The notes under the pieces are model-generated. The model was not told the origin of the DNA. It saw only the letters and a program-made list of their open reading frames with translations, and made no database searches. Both the position numbers and the translations under genes were made by a program. A stretch of DNA of 64,000 bases from VRUE01 sp963762205. Lineage in GTDB: Bacteria; Actinomycetota; Thermoleophilia; Solirubrobacterales; 70-9. Shown here one piece after another: positions 1 through 7,977 of this stretch. The DNA is taken from positions 868,001 to 932,000 of the forward strand of contig CAVXJZ010000002.1 in the NCBI GenBank assembly GCA_963762205.1, written 5' to 3'. Numbering within the stretch: the stretch's first letter is position 1; the number at the start of each line of letters is the position of its first letter.

Positions 1-25
1 CTCAGGGCCTCGTCGCCGCCCGGGC

Positions 26-646
26 TCAGGGCTTGAGGCTGAACGGCGGGTAGCGGTCGGTGACCATCGTGAATGCGTAGCCGCTGACCCGGGCCGCCCA
101 GCGATGCACGCCTTCGACGAAGGTGAAGATGCCGCGCGGGTAGCGACCGGTGAAGAGGATCGCGAACCAGGCCCCGATCACGGCGAAGAAGGCGCCGATG
201 CCGAGGAAGAAGAGCACCACGTAATGGGGAATGGCGAGAAACCATTTGACCAGCGGCATGCCGCGCCCGATCTCGTTCTCGACGTCGGGGAAGCGGTAGT
301 CGAGGTGAACCGCCTGCTGCTCGTCGGTGGAGGGATAGCGATCGTCCATCAGGGTGAGGTAGACGCCGACCCGGTAGACGAAGCGCGAGAGTTCGAGGTT
401 CCAGTCGAACCACCAGCGCGGGTATTTCTTGCGGAACAGGATCAGCAGCACCGTCGGCAGGACGACCAGGCCCGCGTAGGACGCGCTCCAATAGGCTTCG
501 CCGCTTGAGACGGTCGCGTTCTCCAGCAGCCCGAGGACGATCGCGATCGGGATCACCGTGAAGATCCGGAAGAACGTCGTGAGGCGATTGAGGTCCCGGT
601 CGGGGTACTCGACCGAGAAGGTGACGGGGTACGGGACTGGTTCCAT
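26..646 (-). CDS. DUF4389 family membrane protein
   Basis: This 206-residue protein is probably an integral membrane protein of unknown function. Two hydrophobic stretches are visible near residues 25-72 (FFRIFTVIPIAIVLGLL, then LVVLPTVLLILF) and one near 135-165 (WFLAIPHYVVLFFLGIGAFF). Internal near-repeats with R(Y/R)YPRW and TDRYPP-like ends match the layout of DUF4389 proteins, which are common in actinobacteria and have no known activity. A good Shine-Dalgarno (GGAGG) lies about 8 bases before the ATG on the minus strand. The gene is transcribed away from the SDR gene to its right. Family assignment is by pattern memory. Confidence 0.75.
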   Translation of the reverse strand: MEPVPYPVTFSVEYPDRDLNRLTTFFRIFTVIPIAIVLGLLENATVSSGEAYWSASYAGLVVLPTVLLILFRKKYPRWWFDWNLELSRFVYRVGVYLTLMDDRYPSTDEQQAVHLDYRFPDVENEIGRGMPLVKWFLAIPHYVVLFFLGIGAFFAVIGAWFAILFTGRYPRGIFTFVEGVHRWAARVSGYAFTMVTDRYPPFSLKP

Positions 647-803
647 TGGAAGCCTCCTTGTAGGGATCGTGGCTATGGTCGCCGACCGGGCGGCGGAGCG
701 TCAAGGCGCCCCGGCCGGGGGCCGACTGGCCGGTCAACCAGGACCGCTCCGTTCCATGTAGCCTCCCGAGCCGATTTCACAAACCTAAGGAGAACGCAGA
801 CTG

Positions 804-1634
804 ATGGGACTTCTTGACGGGAAAGCGGCGATCGTCACCGGATCGGCCCGCGGGATCGGCAGGGCGACCGCCGAGCTGTTCGTAAGCGAGGGCGCCAGGG
901 TGCTGATCAACGACCTCGACGCCGACGTCGCCGAGCAGACCGCCGGCGAGATCGACGGCGAGACCGCCGTCTACTCCGGCGACCTGACCAAGCCCGGCGC
1001 CGCCGACGAGCTCGTCGCCGCCGCGGTCGACGCCTTCGGCGCGGTCGACATCTGCGTCAACAACGCCGGCTACACCTGGGACGGCGTCGCCCACCGGATG
1101 ACCGACGAGCAGTTCCAGGCGATGCTCGACATCCACACCGTCGTCCCCTTCCGCGTCGCCCGGGCGCTCGCCCCGCACTGGCGCGAGGCGGCCAAGGCGG
1201 AGAAAGGGGAAGACAGGGAGGTCTTCCGCAAGCTGATCAATGTCTCCTCGACCTCGGGGACGATGGGCAACGCCGGCCAGGTCAACTACTCGGCGGCCAA
1301 GATGGGCGTCGTCGGCCTGACCAAAACGCTGGCCAAGGAGTGGGGCCAGTTCAAGATCAACGTCAACGCCGTCGCCTTCGGCTTCGTCGACACCCGCCTC
1401 ACCGCCGCCAAGGAGGAGGGCGGCGAGATGACCGCGCCGGGCGGCGAGAAGATCGAGCTCGGCATCCCCGAGCAGATGCGGGCGATGGCCTCGGCGATCA
1501 TCCCGATCGGCCGCCCGGCCACGCCGGAGGAGGCCTCCGGCCCCGTGCTCTTCCTCGCCTCGCCCCTCGCCAACTACGTCCACGGGCAGACGCTGAACGT
1601 GACCGGCGGCATGTTCGGGGGCATGTACACCTGA
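804..1634 (+). CDS. SDR family oxidoreductase, FabG-like
   Basis: A 276-residue short-chain dehydrogenase/reductase that would oxidise or reduce a hydroxy/keto substrate with NAD(P)H in the cytosol. The N-terminal cofactor motif TGSARGIG (about residues 12-19), the NNAG motif, and the catalytic Ser plus YSAAK (YxxxK) are all present, and the C-terminus has the usual VTGG. It is about 25 residues longer than typical FabG because of an insert after residue 120 (AAKAEKGEDREVF) and another near 205. An AAGGAG Shine-Dalgarno precedes the ATG. The next gene starts two bases after its stop, so the two are probably co-transcribed. The substrate cannot be read from the sequence; acyl-thioester or steroid are both possible. 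Confidence 0.85.
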   Translation: MGLLDGKAAIVTGSARGIGRATAELFVSEGARVLINDLDADVAEQTAGEIDGETAVYSGDLTKPGAADELVAAAVDAFGAVDICVNNAGYTWDGVAHRMTDEQFQAMLDIHTVVPFRVARALAPHWREAAKAEKGEDREVFRKLINVSSTSGTMGNAGQVNYSAAKMGVVGLTKTLAKEWGQFKINVNAVAFGFVDTRLTAAKEEGGEMTAPGGEKIELGIPEQMRAMASAIIPIGRPATPEEASGPVLFLASPLANYVHGQTLNVTGGMFGGMYT

Positions 1635-1635
1635 G

Positions 1636-2121
1636 ATGACCGGGGCGCCGACAGAGGGCAGGTCCCGAGTCCCCTACCTCGACGTGGCGGACCGGATCTG
1701 GCCTCTGACCCGGCGCTTCATGGGTCTCCACACGCTCGTCTACAGGGCGAGCGGCGGCCACATCGGCCACACCGCGCCCGGCTTTCCGACGATGCTCCTG
1801 CTCGACCACGTGGGGGCGAAGAGCGGCACGAAGCGAACCTCGCCGCTGCTCTACTTCGCGGACGGCGACGACGTCGTCATCGTCGCCTCGAAAGGCGGCT
1901 TCCCCAAGCACCCGGCCTGGTACCACAACCTGATGGCCAACCCCGACACCACCGTGCAGGTCGGAACCGAGCACCGCGACGTCCACGCCCGCGTCGCGAG
2001 CCCCGAGGAGCGCGAGCGGCTCTGGCCGTTGGCGATCGAGCAGTACCGCGGCTACGCCGACTACCAGGCGCGCAGCAAGGGGCGCGAAATCCCCCTCGTC
2101 ATCCTCGAGCCGCGCGCCTGA
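1636..2121 (+). CDS. nitroreductase/deazaflavin-dependent oxidoreductase
   Basis: A 161-residue protein of the actinobacterial deazaflavin-dependent nitroreductase group (Ddn-like split beta-barrel). Visible family features are the central TGAKSGTKRTSPLLY-like segment (here GAKSGTKRTSPLLYFADGD), the VASKGG motif, and HPAWYHNLMANP followed by VQVG. In the known family these residues build the F420-binding pocket. The gene starts two bases after the stop of the SDR gene upstream, which suggests one mRNA and perhaps a shared redox pathway. F420 use is inferred from the family, and no F420 synthesis gene is in this window. Confidence 0.87.
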   Translation: MTGAPTEGRSRVPYLDVADRIWPLTRRFMGLHTLVYRASGGHIGHTAPGFPTMLLLDHVGAKSGTKRTSPLLYFADGDDVVIVASKGGFPKHPAWYHNLMANPDTTVQVGTEHRDVHARVASPEERERLWPLAIEQYRGYADYQARSKGREIPLVILEPRA

Positions 2122-2129
2122 GCCGCGGC

Positions 2130-2996
2130 TCAGTCCCTTGCGCGGCGCTCCTCGGCGACCGGGGCGCCGGCGTCGTCGGCGATCGCCTGCGGCGGCCAGG
2201 GGCCGGCCCAGTTGTCGCGGCCGCCGTCGATCGTGATCGTCGTCCCCGAGAAGAAGTCGCCCGCCGGGGAGGCCAGGTATGCGACCAGCCAGGCCATCTC
2301 CTCGGAGCGCCCGGCGCGCCCGATCGGGATCGAGCGCTCGAGGTTGTCGACGACGACCTGGGGGTACTTGGTCATCAGCGTCTCGGTCTTGAACTGGCCC
2401 GCGGCCAGGGCGCAGGTCTTGATCCCGAACCGGGCCCACTCGGTCGCCAGGGTGCGCATCATGTTCTCGACCGCCGCCCGCGCGGCTCCGGAGTGGACCA
2501 TCCCGGGCATCCCGTTGTGGGGAGAGAGGGTGACGCTCAGCACCTTGCCGCCCCCCTGTGGGATGAAGGCCTTGGTCGCCGCCGCGTGGGTCATCAGCCA
2601 GGTGCCCTGGACGTTGAGCTCGATCACGGTCCGGAAGCCCTTCGGCGTGATCGCCTCCGCCGGGCTGAGGAACTGGCCACCGGCGTTGTTGACGAGGACG
2701 TCGATCCTGCCGTGGCGCTCGAGCGCCCGGTCGAAGAAGGGGCTGACGGCGTCCTCGTCGCGGATGTCGAGCTGCTCGTGCTCGAATGCCCCGGCCAGGC
2801 CCCCGGCCAGGCCGGCAGTCTCGGCAAGCGGCTCGGAGCGCCGGCCGCAGCCGATCACGGTCGCGCCGAGGCGGGCGAGCTCGAGCGCCGTCTCACGGCC
2901 CAGGCCGCTGCCGGCGCCGGAGACCACGCAGACCATCCCCTCGAGCAGCCCGGCCCTGAAGACCCCCGACTGCGTGCCTGTGCTCCGCGACCCCAT
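2130..2996 (-). CDS. SDR family oxidoreductase, dienoyl-CoA reductase-like
   Basis: A 288-residue SDR with the cofactor motif SGAGSGLG (residues about 26-33), NNAG, and a C-terminal IDGG. The usual YxxxK catalytic pair is missing: the matching place reads HSGAARAAVEN. This pattern is typical of the 2,4-dienoyl-CoA / trans-2-enoyl-CoA reductase branch (DECR/PECR), so an unsaturated fatty acyl-CoA substrate is a reasonable inference. It converges on the deazaflavin gene (8 bases apart) and diverges from the MBL-fold gene. The ATG at 2996 is the first in frame; a TATAGG box sits 11 bases upstream of it, so the leader would be very short. Confidence 0.8.
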   Translation of the reverse strand: MGSRSTGTQSGVFRAGLLEGMVCVVSGAGSGLGRETALELARLGATVIGCGRRSEPLAETAGLAGGLAGAFEHEQLDIRDEDAVSPFFDRALERHGRIDVLVNNAGGQFLSPAEAITPKGFRTVIELNVQGTWLMTHAAATKAFIPQGGGKVLSVTLSPHNGMPGMVHSGAARAAVENMMRTLATEWARFGIKTCALAAGQFKTETLMTKYPQVVVDNLERSIPIGRAGRSEEMAWLVAYLASPAGDFFSGTTITIDGGRDNWAGPWPPQAIADDAGAPVAEERRARD

Positions 2997-3030
2997 CGAG
3001 CGGGCAGCCTATACGCGCCCTCGCTGTGGG

Positions 3031-3036
3031 TAGTCT
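3031..3036 (+). promoter_or_regulatory. -10 box for leaderless start (TAGTCT)
   Basis: TAGTCT lies 9 bases before the ATG at 3046 and no Shine-Dalgarno is present. A -10 at this distance would place the transcription start at or next to the A of ATG, so this is probably a leaderless mRNA. Confidence 0.5.
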
Positions 3037-3045
3037 GAGCTGCGG

Positions 3046-3960
3046 ATGAAGGTCCACGTCGAGGCGAAACCGCTTCATGAGCCGCTTGCCGGGGGCACGC
3101 CCGGGGCCACGGTCGCGGTCGAACCGATCGTCGCCGGGCATGCGAGCTGGCCGCGGATCCTGATGGAATGGCCGGGGGGGCGCTTCAAGCAGCTTCGCCT
3201 GCTCCACGCGCTGCTCACCTCGAAGGACCCGGTGGTCATCCCCTGCCCCGCGTTCCTGATCCGGCACCCGAGCGCCGGGGCGATCCTCGTCGACACCGGG
3301 CTCCATCCCTCGATCGCCACCGACGGGCGCCAGAACTTCGGCGCGCTCGGCGCCCGGCTCGGCAAGCCCAGCCTCGAGCCCGGCGAAGACCTGCCCGCGC
3401 AGCTGCGCCGGCGCGGCCTCGAGCCCGGCGAGGTGCCGATCGTCGTCATGACACACCTGCACAGCGACCACACCTCGGCGATCTCCGAGTTCCCGCAGGC
3501 GACCTTCGTGGTCAGCGAGGTCGAGTGGGAGGCCGCGACCAGCGGCCCGCAGCCGCTCCTCAACGGCTACCGCCGCCCCCACCTCGACTACGCGTTCGAC
3601 TACCGCACCGTCGACTTCGACCGCGGCGGAGTCGACTCCTACGCGAGCTTCGGCCGCGCCTACGACCTCTTCGGCGACGGCTCGATCCGGCTCGCCTTCA
3701 CGCCGGGGCACTCGGCCGGCCACATGTCGGTGATCTGCCGGCTGGGGAAGCGCGACTTCGTGATCGGCGGCGACGCCACCTACACCGCCGGCCAGCTGGA
3801 GGGGACCGCGCCCCTCGCGCCGCGCCCCTTCGACGCCCACAACTACCGGCGCTCGCTGCAGGAGCTGAGGCTTTACGGCCGCGAGTACCCGGACGCGATC
3901 GTCACCCCGGGGCACGACGCCGAGTTCTTCGCCGGCCTCGTGCCCCGCTACGAGGAGTAG
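3046..3960 (+). CDS. MBL-fold metallo-hydrolase, N-acyl homoserine lactonase-like
   Basis: A 304-residue metallo-beta-lactamase-fold hydrolase. The zinc motif HLHSDH (HxHxDH, about residue 140) is intact, followed by the later ligands in FTPGHSAGHMS, the bridging Asp in GGDAT, and the C-terminal GHD. This set and the length resemble AHL lactonase-type lactonases, but the family also acts on other lactones and esters, so quorum quenching is only one option. The 3' end overlaps the convergent MMPL gene by 13 bases. The start is fixed by a -10 box 9 bases upstream. Confidence 0.82.
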   Translation: MKVHVEAKPLHEPLAGGTPGATVAVEPIVAGHASWPRILMEWPGGRFKQLRLLHALLTSKDPVVIPCPAFLIRHPSAGAILVDTGLHPSIATDGRQNFGALGARLGKPSLEPGEDLPAQLRRRGLEPGEVPIVVMTHLHSDHTSAISEFPQATFVVSEVEWEAATSGPQPLLNGYRRPHLDYAFDYRTVDFDRGGVDSYASFGRAYDLFGDGSIRLAFTPGHSAGHMSVICRLGKRDFVIGGDATYTAGQLEGTAPLAPRPFDAHNYRRSLQELRLYGREYPDAIVTPGHDAEFFAGLVPRYEE

Positions 3961-6900
3961 GCCGCGGGAGGAGCTAGGCCGCGCCGCCGGGCTCGTCGGC
4001 GACGCCGCCGACGACGACCGACTTCGGGCCCGTTGTCCCCGCCCTCGACGTCGAGCTCGGGCAGGATCCGGTCGAGCCACCCCGGCACCCGCCAGACCCG
4101 GTCGCCGATCAGCAGCATCAGGGCGGGCAAAAGGACGATGCGGACGACGGTCGCGTCGAGCAGGACGGCGACCGTGAGGCCGATGCCGAGCTGGCTGACG
4201 GTGGCGATCGGCGCCGCGGCGAAGGCGATGAAGACGGCCATCATGATCGCCGCCGCGCCGGTGATCACCCGCGCCGTCTTCTCCAGGCCCTCGGAGATCG
4301 CGGCGGCATTGTCGCCGTCGCGGTCGTAGCTCTCCTTCATCCTCATCAGCAGGAAGACGGCGTAGTCGATCGAGAGCCCGAAGACGACGCCGAACATCGC
4401 CACCGCGCCGATCGCGTCGACGTAGGTGTGGCCGCCGCCGGGGTAGCCGTCGGGGACGTTGAAGAGGAGGACGATGACGCCGAAGGCGACGCCGACCGTG
4501 GCCAGGTTGAGCGCCACCGCCAGCGCCGCCAGCAGCGGCGCCCGGACGATCACGATCATCATCAGCAGCGTGATCAGCGTGATCGCGATCACGACCAGCG
4601 GAATCCGCTCTTTGGTGATCGCGTCGTAGTCGGTCAGCTGCGCCGCGCCACCGGCGACACCGGCGGTCACGTTCGCGTCCCTGCCCAGGCCGCCCGCGTC
4701 GTGCTTGAGGCGGTGGTCGAGGTTCTTCGACCCCGGCGTGTTGAAGGTGTACTTGGAGATCACCGTGATCGCGGCGCCCTGGCCGCCGTTCTTGAGGCTG
4801 ATCACTTCGTCGGCCTTCTCGCGGTCGGCCGGCGGAGCGCCGTCGACCGCCGAGAGCACGAAGTAGCCGGAGTCGAAGAGGCCGGGGGACTCGGTGTTGA
4901 TCTGGTCGACCTTCCTGGTCAGCGAGCCGGCGCCCCGGGTGACCCTGACGCTGGCCCGGCGCAGGCCCTTCTGCAGCGGGTAGGCGCGGCGGAAGCCGTC
5001 GGAGAGGTTCGTCTGCAGTTCCTGCGAGCCGCCGCGCAGTTCGTTGATCCCGTCGGCGAGTTCGAAGGTCCCATCCTGCAGTTCCGTGAGGCCGCTCGGC
5101 AGCGCCGGCGCTTCGTCGTTCAGTTCGGTCGTGCCCTTGTGCAGCTTCGTCGTGCCGTTGCTCAGTTCGTTGCTGCCCTTGACGAGTTCGCCCTGGTTCT
5201 CGTTCAGGCTCTGGGCGCTGCCGCTGGCCTGCCTGGCTTCGTCGCGGATGTTCTTGAGGTAGAGCGAGAGGTTTTCCGACTGTCTGACCGCCTTGGCCAG
5301 CTCAGGGTTCGTCGCCGCCAGGCTCTTCAGTTCGGCGGTCAGCTTGTAGTTGCGCGTCAGGGCCTGGGTGCGGACGTGCTTGGCCAGCGTGTTGGTGCTC
5401 TGCACGAGACCCTTGGAGAGGGACTTCACCTGTTCCTGGCCTTCGGCGAGTTCCCCCGAGCCCTTCTCGACTTCACCCGAGCCTTCGTCGATCTGGGTGA
5501 TCCCGCTGACCGCCTTTTCGCCGCCTTCGATCGCCTGCCCGAGCCCGTCGGCGATCTGCAGGGCGCCCTGCTCGGCGTTGCCGGAGCCTTCGCTGAGCAG
5601 GCCGGCGCCGGCCGCGGCTTCGGCGAAGCCGTCGCGGATCTGGGAGACGCCGTTGGCCGCCCGCGCCAGCTGCGGCCCGAGCCGGTTCAGGTCGTAGAGT
5701 TCGCCGCCCTTTTCGTTGCTGGTCCGCAGTTCGTTGCCGGTGTTCTTCAGCGGCTTGGTCCTCTTGGCGACCTGTTCGGGCCCGATCACGGCCTGCACCG
5801 CGGGATCCTTGGCGATCTTGCGCTGCCACCTGGAGAGCTGGTCGAGGCGCTTGCGTTCGGTCATCGTCCCGTCTTCGGTAGCGGCGACGACGACGAACGG
5901 CGCTTCGTAGCCCGGCCCGATCGCCTCCTGGACGACGTCGAAGTCTTCGCGCACGTCGTTGCTGCTCGGCAGCTGCTCGGTGCTCGGCGGGCCGGTCTTC
6001 AGACCGATCGCCGGCACGGCGAGGATCAGGACGATGCCGCCGATCACGGCCGCCGCCGCGACCGGGCGCCGCAGCGCCGCGTCGACGAAGGTCATCACGG
6101 CGCTGCGCTCGGCGGCCCCGGCGCGGCCGATTCGCCAGCGGTTGACGTTCGACCCGATCAGCGCCATCAGCGCCGGCGCCACGACCGTCGCCACCGAGAC
6201 GCTGAGGATGATCACCACCATCATCGTCACGGCGAGGGAGACGAGCAGCGCCCCGGGCAGGATCGGGACCGAGACCACCATCGCCAGGAAGAGCGTGCTG
6301 CCGGCGAACACGGTCGTGCGGCCGGCCGTGCGCCGGGTCGTCACCGCCGCCAGGTACGGCTCGGATCCGTCGCGGAGCTCTTCGCGGAAGCGCGAGACCA
6401 TCAGCAGGGCGTAGTCGACGCCCAGGGCCAGGCCCATCATCGTGCTGACCGTGAGCGCGAAGCCGTCGATCGAGATCGCCGAGGAGAGCAGCGCCAGGAC
6501 GCCGCGCGACGAGATCACGGTTATCGCCCCGAAGGAGAGCGGGATCAGGGCGGCGACCGGCGAGCGGAAGACGAGCAGCAGGACGAACAGCAGGATCGGC
6601 AGGGCGATCAGCTCCGAGCGCTCGGAGGCGGCGATCGATTCGTCCTGGATCGCCCGCGAGAGCGTGGCGAAGCCGGTCTGCGTCGCCTTGACCGGGGGCG
6701 TCACCTTTTCGTCGAGGATCTCGTTGAGTTCGTCGACCGTGTAGCGGACCGCGTGGTTGACGCTGACGTGGAAGTCGGCGAGGACCAGCGCCTTGTTCGG
6801 CGCCGGGCGCAGGTTGCCGACCCTGCCCTTGTCCCAGGGCGAGACCGTGGTCACGTTCGGATCCGCGGCGCGCAGTTTGTGGACCAGCGCCGGGCCCTGC

Positions 6901-7163
6901 TCGTCGATCTGCTTGGCGGGGCCCTGGAGCAGGATCGCGAAGGGCGCCGAGTCGCCGAAGTACTGGCGGAGGATCTTGTTGGCCCGGTTGGCGTCGGTGC
7001 CCGGCACGTCGAGCGAGGACGGGTTGAGCTTGCCCTCGACGTCGCGGCCGATCCAGCCGAGGCCGAGGATCAGGACGAGGGCGACGACCAACGACGTGCG
7101 CGGTCGCCGAAGCGACAGCGGCAGCCGTTTCTTGCCGGCGCTATTGGCCCTGCTCTCTCCCAC
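3948..7163 (-). CDS. MMPL family RND-type transporter
   Basis: A large (about 1071-residue) exporter of the MMPL/RND superfamily, which move lipids or hydrophobic compounds across the membrane using the proton gradient. Two blocks of membrane segments are visible, each with the GLALGVDYALL / GLSIDYAVFLLMR signature whose Asp-Tyr pair relays protons. The large loop between them contains two runs of seven-residue Gly-rich repeats (GxxxLxxG type, about residues 490-580 and 640-730) resembling those of YhgE/Pip proteins, probably extracellular. I chose the GTG at 7163 because the longer frame from 7259 would cover the end of the acyltransferase gene and begins with a non-homologous segment. The C-terminus is an Arg-rich tail. 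Confidence 0.88.
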   Translation of the reverse strand: MGESRANSAGKKRLPLSLRRPRTSLVVALVLILGLGWIGRDVEGKLNPSSLDVPGTDANRANKILRQYFGDSAPFAILLQGPAKQIDEQGPALVHKLRAADPNVTTVSPWDKGRVGNLRPAPNKALVLADFHVSVNHAVRYTVDELNEILDEKVTPPVKATQTGFATLSRAIQDESIAASERSELIALPILLFVLLLVFRSPVAALIPLSFGAITVISSRGVLALLSSAISIDGFALTVSTMMGLALGVDYALLMVSRFREELRDGSEPYLAAVTTRRTAGRTTVFAGSTLFLAMVVSVPILPGALLVSLAVTMMVVIILSVSVATVVAPALMALIGSNVNRWRIGRAGAAERSAVMTFVDAALRRPVAAAAVIGGIVLILAVPAIGLKTGPPSTEQLPSSNDVREDFDVVQEAIGPGYEAPFVVVAATEDGTMTERKRLDQLSRWQRKIAKDPAVQAVIGPEQVAKRTKPLKNTGNELRTSNEKGGELYDLNRLGPQLARAANGVSQIRDGFAEAAAGAGLLSEGSGNAEQGALQIADGLGQAIEGGEKAVSGITQIDEGSGEVEKGSGELAEGQEQVKSLSKGLVQSTNTLAKHVRTQALTRNYKLTAELKSLAATNPELAKAVRQSENLSLYLKNIRDEARQASGSAQSLNENQGELVKGSNELSNGTTKLHKGTTELNDEAPALPSGLTELQDGTFELADGINELRGGSQELQTNLSDGFRRAYPLQKGLRRASVRVTRGAGSLTRKVDQINTESPGLFDSGYFVLSAVDGAPPADREKADEVISLKNGGQGAAITVISKYTFNTPGSKNLDHRLKHDAGGLGRDANVTAGVAGGAAQLTDYDAITKERIPLVVIAITLITLLMMIVIVRAPLLAALAVALNLATVGVAFGVIVLLFNVPDGYPGGGHTYVDAIGAVAMFGVVFGLSIDYAVFLLMRMKESYDRDGDNAAAISEGLEKTARVITGAAAIMMAVFIAFAAAPIATVSQLGIGLTVAVLLDATVVRIVLLPALMLLIGDRVWRVPGWLDRILPELDVEGGDNGPEVGRRRRRRRRARRRGLAPPAAYSS

Positions 7164-7200
7164 GTCCCGGGGAAGGTTAGACGAGCAGAAAGCGTTTTTC

Positions 7201-7926
7201 TCAGGCTTCGTTGATCTGAGGTGAAGCTTGCCGGCGCTCGATCTCCTCATACATCTCACGCACCCGGCCGAAGATCTCAGCCGCCGCCTCGAGTTGGCGC
7301 TCGTGCCCGGGGCCCTTCTCGACCGGGTAGGCCAGCGGCTCGCCGAACTGCACGGTGATCTTCGGGAAGCGGAAGCGCTTCCAACGGCGCACCGTCGCCG
7401 AGCCGAAGATCGCCACCGGGACGATCGGGGCCCCCGATTCCAGCGCGATCCGGCCGATCCCCGCTTTCGGCTCTCCCAGCTCGCCCGAGCGCGAGCGGCC
7501 GCCCTCCGCGTACATGAGCAGCATCTCCCCCTGGTCGAGGATCGTGAACGCGGTCTCGAAGGCCTCCTCGTCGCGGTGGCCGCGGCGCACCGGGAAGACG
7601 CCGCCGTGCTTGTAGACGTAGGTGAGGACCGGCGGCCCGAAGAGCTGCGATTTGGCCATGAAGCGGACCTTGCGGCGCAGGTAGAGGCCGGTGAAGAAGT
7701 GGTCCATCTGGCTGAAGTGGTTGGGCGCCAGGACCAGCGGGCCCTGCTTCGGCACGTTCTCGACGCCGATCGCCCGCACCCGCCAGAGCAGCAGGGTCGG
7801 CAGCGAGATGAGGATGCGCACGAGCGTGTAGGTCCAACCCACGCCCCGGCGCGCCGCCGCGTGGAACTGGTCGAAGTACTCGGCGGGCCGGTCGTCCCGG
7901 TAGGTCTGCTCCCTGATCTCTGCCAT
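7201..7926 (-). CDS. 1-acylglycerol-3-phosphate acyltransferase (PlsC-like)
   Basis: A 241-residue lysophospholipid acyltransferase, probably a membrane-associated enzyme that moves a fatty acyl chain to lysophosphatidate or a similar acceptor. The NHFSQMD motif (HX4D catalytic pair, about residue 73), the downstream EGGRSRSG substrate-binding motif and the PIVPVAI block are present. It lies directly upstream of the MMPL transporter (about 37 bases), which suggests joint lipid synthesis and export. A perfect 24-base palindrome ends three bases before its ATG and no clear Shine-Dalgarno is seen, so start-site folding may control translation. Confidence 0.88.
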   Translation of the reverse strand: MAEIREQTYRDDRPAEYFDQFHAAARRGVGWTYTLVRILISLPTLLLWRVRAIGVENVPKQGPLVLAPNHFSQMDHFFTGLYLRRKVRFMAKSQLFGPPVLTYVYKHGGVFPVRRGHRDEEAFETAFTILDQGEMLLMYAEGGRSRSGELGEPKAGIGRIALESGAPIVPVAIFGSATVRRWKRFRFPKITVQFGEPLAYPVEKGPGHERQLEAAAEIFGRVREMYEEIERRQASPQINEA

Positions 7927-7928
7927 GG

Positions 7929-7952
7929 GCGATTGCCGCGCGCGGCAATCGC
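7929..7952. promoter_or_regulatory. 24-base perfect palindrome before plsC start
   Basis: The half-site gcgattgccgcg is followed directly by its exact reverse complement. On the minus strand it sits just before the acyltransferase ATG and just after the glpK end. It may be a hairpin over the ribosome-binding region, a terminator stem without a T-run, or an operator. Confidence 0.6.
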
Positions 7953-7977
7953 TGCCTACCCCCTCGGCGGCCCCCGG

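Noticed and set aside
4428..7214. A 928-codon open frame on the plus strand, antisense to the MMPL gene
   Set aside because: It has Arg/Asp/Gln-biased shadow composition, no domain, and mirrors the true gene on the other strand; GC-rich codon use makes such frames common.
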